The notes under the pieces were generated by a model. The model saw nothing but the letters and a program-made list of their open reading frames with translations, made no database searches and had not been told where the DNA came from. A DNA stretch of 64,000 bases, taken from positions 4,214,001 through 4,278,000 of the forward strand of contig JADLSH010000367.1 of NCBI GenBank assembly GCA_016169945.1. The letters run 5' to 3'. Every line of letters begins with the position of its first letter. Within the stretch, counting starts at the first letter, position 1. The DNA is from Trachythela sp. YZ-2020. Taxonomy: Eukaryota; Cnidaria; Anthozoa; Malacalcyonacea; Clavulariidae. The position numbers were made by a program, and so were the translations under genes. This document shows positions 10,736 to 21,032 of this stretch, one piece after another.

Positions 10736-10881
10736 CTATGACGTCACTTCCCAATATGACGCACGCGACGCCATTTTGAATACTAATTACTTTCGACGGT
10801 ATATAGGCCGGTTAAGCTACTTCGAGGGGCTTAACTCGAGGAGGTTAACTCGAGGGGCTTAACTCGAGGAGCTTAACTCGA

Positions 10882-11855
10882 AAATACCTACCTCCGCTTG
10901 TAATATTTACAGTCTATGAAAAATCACGCCAGAGCTTGTCTGAATAGTGGATTCTGATTGGGTAAACAAAGCAGAAATACTCGTACAATTGCCGTTAATT
11001 TCAACACACCGCCAGTTATATGTTCAATCCGCTATCACATTAAACCGCAAGGTATTAGGAACATTTCTATAGCGAAAGTAAAATGGTTTGAAGCATCTAG
11101 AAGGGTGAAACTTTCACTATGAACGCCGAGTATCAAGAAAATATATTTTGTATTTCGAACATCTCACGCTAGTGTGAGAATGTGAGACCGTGCACAAAGA
11201 GCGTCTGCGAAGGAGGCTAGCTATGCACAGGCTAAATTCATATAAACTCAAAGTAATTTCTACAATTGTCCATACGTAGCTTGAATAATTGCACGGCGAG
11301 ATCTCGCTTACTGAGCTCAGTGCCGTCTGAAGCAAATTCAAGAATTCAAGATTTTGTAACACACTTTTAACTTTTTACAACCTCATCCCCAAGTTTTGAA
11401 ATAACATTCGCTCCATGTTCCGTGTACCAACAAGCATCAACAAATTCGTTTTGTTCCTATTGAATATATACACACAATGTCAAAGTAACGACAAACTATT
11501 ACAGATAAGTTGACTGTAGTTGGCTCTGCTAGAAAATATATCAGTACTGTAGTATGAAAAGAAGTAAAATCCTGGAAGTAAAATCAGGGAATTATTGGGG
11601 GACCTAGGCCCACACATCCACCCGCCCCCTCTCCCCGCTTCCAACGGCCTTGGACTAGCTGGTCCGATATACACAGCCCTTTACTATTAGGCAATTCAAT
11701 TTATTTACAAGTAGACTGCTACAGCCAGGAAAGTCGTCTCAGATCTTAACAACAAATTAATCTAAAAACGACTCCAACAAAAACAGCAACAAAAACATGA
11801 AAACTTTAGTTTTTACAATAGCATTTGGCGCAGATACATGCACGCTTAGCGTTCC
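10882..11855. other. Unassigned spacer
   Basis: No gene or element recognised. Short minus-strand frames at 11117-11362 and 11480-11674 recur in copy 2 (41386-41631, 41749-41943) without any known motif. They are probably chance frames preserved by recent duplication. Confidence 0.4.
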
Positions 11856-12620
11856 TACTTTTTATTCTTACACCAAACTAAAGAAAACATAAAGAGACTC
11901 TTACAAAGATTGAATATATCTATACACTCATCTATACAGACTTCAAAGACACCCACACTGTAATTAATGCGTGCTATTTTTGTATAAGCGGGGGTAGAAC
12001 TCCATCAGAATTCGTGTGCTGGTTAAACTGTGTACTTGTTCTGACCATATGTTCTGACTTTTCGCACCGAAGACTTCGCGAACAACAAGTTATAAGTGCA
12101 CTGACTTCCCCTGTCTGCGGTGTATTATTGTAATTTCGAAATTTCTTGAAGAAATTGTCACAGAAAAGTCAGTCACGTATATATACCCTTGGCCTTGACT
12201 TTAATTTATAATACATTGTTTTTGGTTTCTTATTCTTATACCAAACTTAAGAAAATTAACTGGCTTCCCTTATCTGCGATCAGTATTAGCATTGTAATTG
12301 CGAAGCTTCTTGAACCCAGAACATGAATTTAGTCACGTATACCCTTGAGTGGCCTTGGCCTTGACTTTAATTACATTGTTTTGCGATTTTTTAATCTTAT
12401 ACCAAACCAAAGAAAACTGAAAGAGACTCTTACAAAGATTGAATATCTAAACGCACACACCTATATACAGACTACAAAGACACCCACACTGTAATTAATG
12501 CGTGCTGTTTTTGTATAGGGGTAGAAATTATAAAAGATCGGTTGTTGGAGTGCATCTCAATCAGAATTTGTTTGCTGGTTAAACTGTGTTCCCACGGAAA
12601 ACTTCACGAACAACAAGTAA
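11855..12620 (+). promoter_or_regulatory. Promoter/first-exon-like modules, two copies (copy 1)
   Basis: Two related modules share ACCAAACTAAAGAAAAC, GACTCTTACAAAGATTGAATAT, CTTCAAAGACACCCACACTG, AATTAATGCGTGCT, TTTTGTATA and then TCAGAATT.GT.TGCTGGTTAAACTGTG. The second ends ACGAACAACAAGTAAGTG, a good splice donor, and has ATTATAAAAGATCGG about 25 bases before the exon-like part. Read together, this resembles a TATA promoter with a non-coding first exon, lying 0.6 kb upstream of the collagen-like gene. Copy 2 has four such modules. Function is inferred from layout only. Confidence 0.45.
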
Positions 12621-13130
12621 GTGCAGTGTTGATTTATACTAACAATTTTCTTGGTAATGTTTTTGTTATGTTTTTCGTTGCGGTGCGGGCCGCAAGGTAT
12701 CACCAGTTAATGCCTGACCAACGTTATTAACTTTCATTGTATCAAGTACGAAGCTGGACCAAGCTGCTCAGTTGGTTTGTTTGAGTTCAATGTTCGCATT
12801 GGAAAGTAACACGGGGTCCTACGCCAAGTACTACCGCACGAGTCCATCTTCTAGCCTAAAAACAAAAAAAGTCACTCACTCATGCACTCGAGGCCTTGTT
12901 ACAATTTTACTGCAACGTGACTTGCAGAGCAATTTCTAGCACGGGCAATTTAGACTGAAAAGTTATAGGCATTTTTAGAAATTAGACCCTGAAAGTAAAA
13001 GAGAGCTCATTATCATTAATTATTTATTATATTCCTTAACTTACCAGCCCACGTTTCGAAGTACAGGAATTTCTTTTGGAGACTTAAATAACTTACATTG
13101 ATAATATATGTTCAGGTGAATTTTTTCTCA
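12621..13130. other. Spacer between promoter-like modules and collagen-like gene
   Basis: No gene recognised. If the exon-like donor at 12616-12622 is used, this is the first intron of the collagen-like gene. A small frame (12542-12730) runs through the donor and is not convincing. Confidence 0.35.
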
Positions 13131-13134
13131 GCCT

Positions 13135-13140
13135 TATAAA
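13135..13140 (+). promoter_or_regulatory. TATA box of collagen-like gene, copy 1
   Basis: TTATAAAAC lies 77 bases before the ATG at 13218, so a start site about 30 bases downstream (near CATAGATCTCAGCAG) would give a short 5' leader. Alternatively, the AG of ATCTCAG could be the acceptor for the upstream first exon. The same arrangement is kept in copy 2. Confidence 0.5.
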
Positions 13141-13217
13141 ACAACACAAACCATAGATCTCAGCAGAGGTAGCGACAAAAGCTAGTCAAGTTGTCTGAAC
13201 AAGAGCCTGGAAACGTG

Positions 13218-15860
13218 ATGAAAACTGCAGTAATGAATACTATGTTAGTATTGGCAGCAGCGGTTGCTATGTGTTGTAAGTATATAATTGTGAATTTGTA
13301 CATAAGTCAGTACATAATTCAACTTGCATAACTATATTCAAAAAACTTACATCATGATGGCCCTTTGTTCACAATAAGAGGTTTAAAACTCTAAACCAGG
13401 AACAATTGTTTTTGACTGGAAATAAGAACCAGTTAAGAACCACTTCACCCTTTCTTTCTAAGCACCTGTTATATAAGAACCACTTCAGCCTGAAGTCAAA
13501 ATTCACTGGTTCTTTTATGCGGGGCTTTACTGTACACTGCATGTGTCTACAAACGTCGTACACTCCATTTGAGAACAATTTCAACGCTGAATGTCCATTT
13601 TCTATTTATGTTACATCTTCAAAACTTCCCAAAGGAAGGGGAAAGACCCAGTTGGTAAATTCGAGCTGCCACATGCAGTCGGCAGAGGCGGTGGAACAGT
13701 CGCAGAGGGCTTAGGGGGGGGGCTATAAATCCTCCCCAGAAGTAGAGGGGTTGAGTGGCCCCAAGAAAGGGATCAGAGTGGAATAAGTTATTATGAAGGT
13801 GTCAGAATCTTTGCTGTCTGAAACGCAAATTAAATAGATAAAATGATCTGTTTTTTGGATGTCAAATATTCTCCCCTGTAGAGCGCAGGAAATGCCATTT
13901 CAGAGTCTCCAGATTTAAATATTTTCCGGAGGGTATGTTCCCGGAACCCCCTAGAGTCTATTGAGCTCATCCGAACCGAACCAAACCAATCTTCCGCCGC
14001 CAATGAGTTGAGCGTCAATCCCCCCATCCACAATTTTCGGCGGACGGCCTTGTACAGTACCTTACTGATAACCGGATGCATGGCTACATATTTGAGGTAA
14101 TGAACAATTATGTCGAGATCATAATTTGACATATTTATAAAACATGGACTGTAAATTGCATAAAGTCTGGTGATATATTAATTTTAAGATTTTTGTTTGT
14201 AGATGCAACGCAAGTCGATGAAGAAGGTATGTAAATCCCAGTCTATGTTGGTCGTGGAAGTAATGGTATATTTAACACTAAGAGATCTTAAAATGTACAC
14301 TTCGATTTAACAGGTGTATGAGAATTCAAGCAGTAAAAATGAATTATACAATTATATATTTACATAACAACTCTCTCTTTTGTATATTTGAACACAGATT
14401 CAGAGCATCTACTAGAGCTAACTCCCGAAGGTAAATCATTGTTTTCAAGTGTATACCACAAAATAATACCTACACTTGATGCATCGAAGGTGCCCGAATG
14501 GATGATTCAAATGTATCTAAGTATATATTTTTTCCTTACAGGCCCTGATAAGACCCCCATGGAGAGGAACAAGAGATTCTGGCATAGAGGTTGAAATATA
14601 TATTCATCTAATTATAGGTCTCTTTCACCGAGATATTTCCACACCACGCAAGAAGAACAACTTAAAATGAGTGTAAACAGGGCCATTCTCGTGACTGTAT
14701 TCCCAAATGCGTGCATGTTATCTAAGCGTGTAAAGGAACCAAATTATGGGCTTATGTGTTTACCAAGGTTTCACCTGGCGCTTTTTGCCTAACATCACTA
14801 AGATTCGCCTTGGATATTGTTGTGATCCTTTCACGCTTCCAATCAGGCAAGGAGAAAATTACTGACCACGGCCGCGGGAATAGAACCGGCGCCCATTGAT
14901 ACTTAGGTGAAATCTTTAACGATTTAAACGAAAAAAGAAATTAATTCGGTTTGAATGGGAAATATTTTGTTTAAATTTATCGGGTACAGTACAATAGTTA
15001 TCAGTTGCGATGACATTAGATTAATATTAATAAATAAGGGTTATTTTAGCTAGATTTTTCGAAATACACCAGTATACATGAAGATGAGCATGTATGAACT
15101 GTCTGATACACAATAACTTTATTTCAATTATATTAGGACCTCCTGGACATCGAGGACCTCCAGGACCGAGAGGGGGGCCTGGACATCGAGGACCACCAGG
15201 ACCACAAGGACCACAAGGACCAAAAGGAGAAGCAGGATCACCAGGACAGGAAGGACCAGCAGGTAGCAACTGCATGAGTAAAAGTGGCTAAAAGAGTTTG
15301 GAAACCTGGTGCAATAAATTCAGATCTCTATTTGTATTCAAGGTCTTTACAATAATATTATTTATCTATGTTCTCGAATATGACCTTTGTAAAGTCCTTG
15401 AATATATTAATACAGTTTAAGAAAAATCTGAATTTAAATACAAAACAACGTTGAAAGTTTTAGAAGACGTATTAAAGACCTTGTATACAATAGACAGTAT
15501 AATATCTGAAATTTTGCCATAAAATGTTCGCAAAGTTCCAAATATCGCTCCGTTCCAATCGCTATTTCTTAACTATAGAGAAAAATAACTTAAGTGCATG
15601 GTTGAACCAATAAGTGAAAGGGACTGTAAGTAACTAAAACAGTTCAATAACATTGTTTTATCTCATTATTTCTAGGCCCACCAGGATCTCAAAATTTGGA
15701 TTGTAGAATACTTCGTCGGCAACGCGTAGTTACTTGTCCAGGAAACTATTATGCTTTCAGCTGCGCGACACCATGTCGCAGACTTCGTCGTCAGGGTGCG
15801 AAGAAGTGTACTTCTAAGTGCGGCCAAAACAAGACTATAAAAGCATTGTGCTGCAAGTAG
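13218..15860 (+). CDS. Secreted short collagen-like, Cys-rich basic protein (copy 1)
   Basis: Six exons joined by GT-AG introns: 13218-13275, 14203-14226, 14398-14430, 14542-14589, 15137-15262 and 15676-15860, giving 157 residues. Order: hydrophobic signal peptide ([19 protein letters not shown]); short acidic propeptide; a Lys-Arg site ([10 protein letters not shown]) that suggests furin-type cleavage; 16 Gly-X-Y triplets with one GGP; then a very basic tail with eight cysteines ending Cys-Cys-Lys. All five introns are phase 1, and three split Gly codons. Size, propeptide site and triplet number resemble nematocyst minicollagens, but there is no polyproline and no N-terminal Cys domain, and the tail spacing differs. 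A defence peptide or a capsule/matrix protein are both possible. The gene structure is well supported; the function is not. Confidence 0.85.
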
Positions 15861-16014
15861 CCTCGGTTATATATCGATGATAAGCCGTGATTGACGAACA
15901 CCGACCATTATATAACTAGAATAGCAAGGTGGTGCACGACGTATGTTAACGGAAACTCTATATTGTAGTCATGTAGATTATAATTATTATTGTACGTATA
16001 ATAACAGCTTTCGA

Positions 16015-16020
16015 AATAAA
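16015..16020 (+). terminator. Poly-A signal of collagen-like gene, copy 1
   Basis: AATAAA 155 bases after the stop codon at 15858-15860, followed by TTCACTGACTGTATTTC, a plausible cleavage region. Copy 2 keeps it at 48471-48476. Confidence 0.7.
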
Positions 16021-16668
16021 TTTCACTGACTGTATTTCTAAAAACACAAGCATTGACTTTGCTCTACGCGCTGTTACAAACAAGTAGGGAGTTCTTGACC
16101 GGCAGGTTGATAACAAAATTTAAAGGAAATACTTATATAATTTAAAATATAATTATATATATATATATATACACAATATTTGATAGAAATTTTTACGGAG
16201 GATCTATTCTTGTTTCCATTGAAATATTATCTTCCATGAAAGACAGAAGAAATTTCAAATATACTCCCAGAAATTTAAGACGCCACGATCGTAAAATATG
16301 CACAAAGCCAAATTTGGACATTCAAATTAAATGTCAGTATAACATATTATATAGGAATTGATTTTGTAAGTATCTAAAATCTTTCTGATTTTACGTTGTT
16401 CTGCCAAGACGTGTTGTGCAAGGATCACACTCCTCCGCTCCGATGTGCATATTTTACCCTCGTCGCGGCGTCCTATAAAGTTCTCCTAATAGTTATTAGT
16501 TAACATTTACTCTGTCTTGGAAAGATAATACTTTTATAATATTAGATCCGCCTTTACTGGGTTTTTCATGTGGCAAAATTCCAGATATCTATAGTGCGGT
16601 TAATGCTCAGTTCAGCATTATTAGGCCTACCAGAAATTTAAGGTTAATGCTCAGCATATATATTCAAC

Positions 16669-17640
16669 CTTATTGAAAATATTCAATTTCGAAGCACAAA
16701 AGACCAGTTTCAGGAATCTTTGGCAAATGATTTAAAGAATATTAATTCGTCTCACGATGTTTTCGTTTTCGCAGATAAAACTAGAAATATTTACGAAACA
16801 CCGCTCGACACATAGATATACAACGAGCTTATGCATGACAACATTACAAAAACATATAAACACGGATCAGAGGGCATAGATAAGATTGACAATGACCTAA
16901 AACGCATTTCGAGCAAACTAGAAATTGGCGACAGAATTGAGCAAAGCTTTCATTTCACTAAAAGATCATAAAGACAATTTCGAAAACAATCCAAAATGTA
17001 GTTTAATTAATTCGGCTATGATAGTGAATCCGGAAAAATCAGTAAAACAATTCTTGATAAAATCAATTCTAATTTAAGAGAAACTTTAAAAGTAAACCAA
17101 TGGAGAAGCACGCAAAAAGTAATCGAATGGTTTGATAACATAAAAGAAAAAAGCAGTTGTTGACATTGTCAAGTCCATAATCACAGGCACAATGCACGTA
17201 TAATTAGGAAAAACCAGCCACAGACACTTGGCAATGACGCAAACAGATGAGAACAAATGCCCACTTCAGAAACAATGCGCGACCAAGGACATAGACACAT
17301 AGCACAAGGCAACTGCATGTTACCACAAGCAACATACACGAACAACACTAAACACTACATTGGCATGACTGCAAGCACATTTAAAGAGCGATACCGTATC
17401 ATACTCAAATGACACCGAACTTTCGAAATATATTTGGAAATTGAAAGAAAACAAACAAGATTTCACCATAACGTGGTCAATCATAAAGCAAGCAGTTTCG
17501 CATACGGAAGGATAAAAAAGATGCAATTTATGTTTGGAAGAAAAACTATGTATCATGAAAGAAGACAAACGATTTTTACTGAACAAAAGATCGGAAATAA
17601 TTTCAACATGCAGACATGCACAAAAGCAGATTTCAAATAA
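16669..17640 (+). pseudogene. Penelope-like element remnant (RT N-region and GIY-YIG)
   Basis: In decayed frames one reads ENIQFRSTKDQ, SLANDLKN, VFADKTRNIY, then LKVNQWRSTQKVIEWFDNIKEK near 17090-17160. This is the pre-RT region seen in Penelope-like polymerases. The catalytic RT core is missing. After about 150 bases follow KHYIGMTASTFKERYR near 17350, SKYIWKLKENKQDFTITWSI and CNLCLEEK, features of the C-terminal GIY-YIG endonuclease. Several stops and shifts break it. In copy 2 the same remnant is split by the Polinton-like insertion. Minus-strand open frames over it are shadows. Confidence 0.8.
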
Positions 17641-17787
17641 ACAACCTACAGAAATAAAGAATGCATGGATGTTTGAACGCCCACACGCCCACGTTTCGAC
17701 CAAAACTATTTAAGCATGGAAAATCTTTTCGAAATCCCTCGCCACTTGATGATCGCTTATTGCGTGAAACAGGCTGTAGTGGATACC

Positions 17788-17912
17788 TTGAGGTAAGCGA
17801 AAACTATATATATATATATATATATATACGTGTAGGTTTAGGTCTACGAAACGCAAAGAGTGCTCGACAACATATAGTTAGAGCAAATTATAGATTTTCG
17901 CTTACCTCAAAA
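17788..17912. repeat. Inverted repeat around a TA microsatellite
   Basis: CTTGAGGTAAGCGAAAAC at the left and its near-exact inverse ATTTTCGCTTACCTCAA at the right flank (TA)n and about 65 bases of other sequence. Copy 2 has the same arms with a longer TA run (53455-53588). It could be a small MITE or a cruciform-forming end of the Penelope-like remnant. Confidence 0.6.
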
Positions 17913-18128
17913 CTTGTCTGCAACAGGCAGATGACAAGTATCGAAAGAAATGACCGCTTATATGCTTCCTGCCGGATCGTGGGGGTGCATGTATGTGGGA
18001 GACAATGTGTGCATTCATGCCGGCTTTGTTTGCGTTGTTTACGCGAAATTTGTTACGATGACGACACCGTGAAATTATTTCAGCTCTTTTGTTGAGTAAA
18101 CAATTCTTGTTTTTTTCTTTCAAAATAC

Positions 18129-19053
18129 AGCTGTTGCCGCCCTTCATCACTTGTTAACATCGACTGGATTTTTTCCGTGGCGCTAGCAATACTGTCCGTA
18201 CAAGTTTTACCATAACTTGTTGTTTGTAAGGATGCCGTGACAACATCTAAATATCTTTTGAAGTTCAGTTCAGCAAGCACAGGTGCACTGGTTGCAACGG
18301 CACCTAGAAGGAAGAAACATTTGCTGATCGTAGCATGCTATAGTAGCTATATGCATATTCAAGTTACTCATACTTTGTAAGGTACTTCCCACCTACTACT
18401 TTTATTAATAAATTGTTTTGGATACCAAGGGCAAGAGACCCAATGGCATGGCGAGCTATGGAGGTCATTTCAAGGATTCATAAATCATTATAATTTATAT
18501 AATTACTCGTAAAAATCATAAATGATTTTATCGACGTTACAGAGGTTTAAATTATTTCCTTTGTTTTGTTTTAGACACTTTGTGAGAATGGAAATAAACA
18601 GGTCTCGCTGGAAGTTGATTGATGCCACGCCAGTGAGTTTGAACTATATAGGGTCAGAGCCTGGACAAATCTTCTGATTTGATGGTGAAAATAACGATCT
18701 ATGAGACTATGTAATATGACTGGCTGATAGATTCTTAGACCATTTATAAATCTACCAAGACTTTAGTAGGTAGTAGCAAAACATAAATGGATAAAAAGGT
18801 GATCTTGGAGAATGTCATCGTCGTATATATATCTTAGCGTATAATAATGCCAACTGATATCTGCATACCTGCAACAAGATGAGGAAATTTTAATCGAAAC
18901 CATGCAGATAAAGACCCTGGATACGATCCACCAAAACAAATCCATTTACTGTCAGTCAACTTAAACTTAACGTTCATTGCTTGTACGAACGCTGCTAAAT
19001 CTGCCAGTGCTTGCTCACTATTGAGAAACTGCAAATTTTTCACACTCATATCT
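18129..19053 (-). pseudogene. Serine peptidase S28 fragment (two exons), copy 1
   Basis: Exons 18869-19053 and 18129-18303, joined with matching phase. The first reads [20 protein letters not shown]..., then [27 protein letters not shown] is the nucleophile elbow of family S28 (Pro-X carboxypeptidase, DPP2, thymus-specific serine protease). The second starts AGAVATSAPVLAELNF, which follows the elbow in this family. A splice acceptor (TTTTAG) precedes the first and a donor (GTATTTTG) follows the second. Exons for the N-terminus and for the catalytic Asp and His are not seen in the window, so this looks like a partial gene captured by the duplication. The surviving exons have no stops. Confidence 0.8.
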
Positions 19054-21030
19054 CTAAAATTACCATAAAACATGGAATAAGACAAACATATACTGATAAC
19101 AAATAGTCAAATAAGTTTAGTTATATGCATTACATAAACAATCTCGGTTTTGAGTGGTTTCTGGCCTACAAATAAATCTTGATAATTGTAATTATGACGT
19201 CACACCTGCAAATAATAGTTTTCTGCATGTAGATATGATGTCATATCATTGTACAGAAAATATTCACCACGCCATTAAAAACTTAGCAAATATGGCGAGG
19301 TTTGCCTCGCTAACAGGGCTGGCCCTGTTAGCCAGGCTGAAACGTTAACAAGCCAAAATTGGTAGGAAAAACATATTTACGAGTTAAGAGTGTAAGGTTT
19401 GTCAAGAAAGTCAAATTCATGCTTTGTTGGACAAATATTCGATGTTGAACTACTTAAGCAACAAGAACAACTTAAGAAATACAATGCTATCCAGAAAAAT
19501 ATCCATTCGTATCAATATCGTTGTGTAAACGAGGTATTTCTGCTAGCCCGGTTACCCGGGCTGGAGACTTTACAGGGATAATTTCAGCCCGGGTGACCGG
19601 GCACTCCGTTGACTTCAATTTCCATATTCTAATTATGTTTAATATATAGATTACGTCTCCATCGATATTCAATAACTGAATATAATCTCGCTTACAGTAA
19701 TTATAATTGATACGAGCTCGCGAAAACCCTCTCTTGATCTTTACGTATCGAACGAAGGTTCGTGAAAATTGTAACGTTCTCGAGAATACGCACTCGATTC
19801 TCGTTCGCCTTCTCGCAACTTGCAGTTTTTTCGTTGCCGCGTTGGGGGTGAAATTGCGCTCGATATAACCCCTCGCTCGAATAGCTTGTTACGCGATGTT
19901 AAGTTTCATTAGGACTGAACTGGACTGGACCGGACTGGACTGGACTGGACATATATAACATATGCAATTAAATTATAATTTATATAAAGTACGTATACAG
20001 TCGAACCTCTCTAATATGGACACCGAAGGGACAGAAAGATGTCCGTTTTATAGATGTACCACGAACTGTATTCAATTGATTAACGGTGCTATTCAACCTG
20101 CTACATCTTAATTGAGTCAATTACACTACTGTACACAAATTAGTCATTGAACGAGACGAATTTCAACTCATGATCAATGCTGCACCTAAAAAGTAATTAG
20201 TTAAATAAAGGAGAATTCCGAAATCTGTTTCGTTTTCAGGCTGGTTTACACAGCAAAAATTGTTTGATAAAAGTATGCTTTATGGTATACCATGAATGCA
20301 GAATTTCACGTCCATTTTCAAGCTTTTTGAGGATCCCCCATACCTACCCCCCCCCCCCCCCTAGCAGATTTAACTATGCATGCGTTCTATTGTTTTTATC
20401 TTTATTTTGCGAATATATACTGTGAAGGAGGCCTACCCACTTAGTTATACTCATGAAGAGACCTGACCAACCACTGATTGTAGGTACTGTAATATAAAAC
20501 GTAACTGAAAAATCAGGTAACTTGAAATTTTTAACACACTGAAACCTCATTTTGGTTAAAACAGAAGAGTGTGCACCCCTGTTATAACCCGGTCGAGAGT
20601 ATAAAAAAGCAACACTATCCAGTGTTTATACAGAACTTTGTCATTAACATTTTTGGCTATTTCAGATTCTAGGCTGCGTCTAATGAAGATTTAATATTTT
20701 AATGATCTCTTTGAGTACAATGTATGCTATGTCTGACACCCCAGACTGTAGAGATTATATACTGTAATCTGTATCATTGTATATATAATACCAGATATTG
20801 TATACTGGTTGTTGTTAGTTGGGATTTCCCCAGTACTGAGATGGGATGGAGTTGTTTTGGAAAGGGTTCACACTCTGACCACCCATCCAATGTTACAGTG
20901 TGAGTGACTACCCTGGAAGTACTATACACAAAAATACATTGATTATGGATCTATATACCGTACAGTATAAATCATGTAATATATTTTCCTTCAAGAATGC
21001 GTATAAACTTGAAACATCCGATGTTAAACT
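19054..21030. other. Spacer between S28 fragment and eIF4E2-like gene
   Basis: Contains a short hairpin pair AGCCCGGTTACCCGGGCT / AGCCCGGGTGACCGGGC (19545-19600), a CTAACAGGGCTGGCCCTGTTAG palindrome near 19310, a short GGACT repeat (19913-19951), and a run of 14 C (20348-20361). The first exon with the start codon of the eIF4E2-like gene should lie here or further left, but I could not identify it. Confidence 0.5.
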
Positions 21031-21032
21031 AG

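Larger units (their letters stand above)
7951..10881. mobile_element. Foldback-like element built of minisatellites
   Basis: A large imperfect palindrome centred near 9400. From each end inward come: GGCTTAACTCGAG repeats, a 13-bp TACGTACGCATTG array, a conserved spacer with a CCATGGTTTCTTTAG segment, a 12-bp GGAGCTTCTGTG-type array, an 11-bp GTGAGGTCGAT array, a CCAAACAGG array and a GGGGTTCTGTAG/CTCTC array. The two arms keep this order inverted but differ in repeat number. Long inverted arms made of tandem repeats are the hallmark of foldback (FB/Galileo-type) elements. The spacer encodes the same terminal residues as the 113-codon frame of the Polinton-like element (KETMAIEQ), linking both families. 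No intact transposase is visible. Confidence 0.7.

Noticed and set aside
13369..13714. Open frames on both strands in the first intron of the collagen-like gene
   Set aside because: No known domain; the two copies differ in frame; the region lies between well-supported splice sites.
15027..15275. Minus-strand Pro/Gly-rich frame over the collagen exon, and 47493-47730
   Set aside because: Complement of Gly-X-Y codons; the plus strand has splice sites and joins five other exons.
17320..17703. 127-codon minus-strand frame with several cysteines, and 52990-53289
   Set aside because: Antisense shadow of the GIY-YIG part of the Penelope-like remnant, whose plus-strand reading has recognisable motifs.
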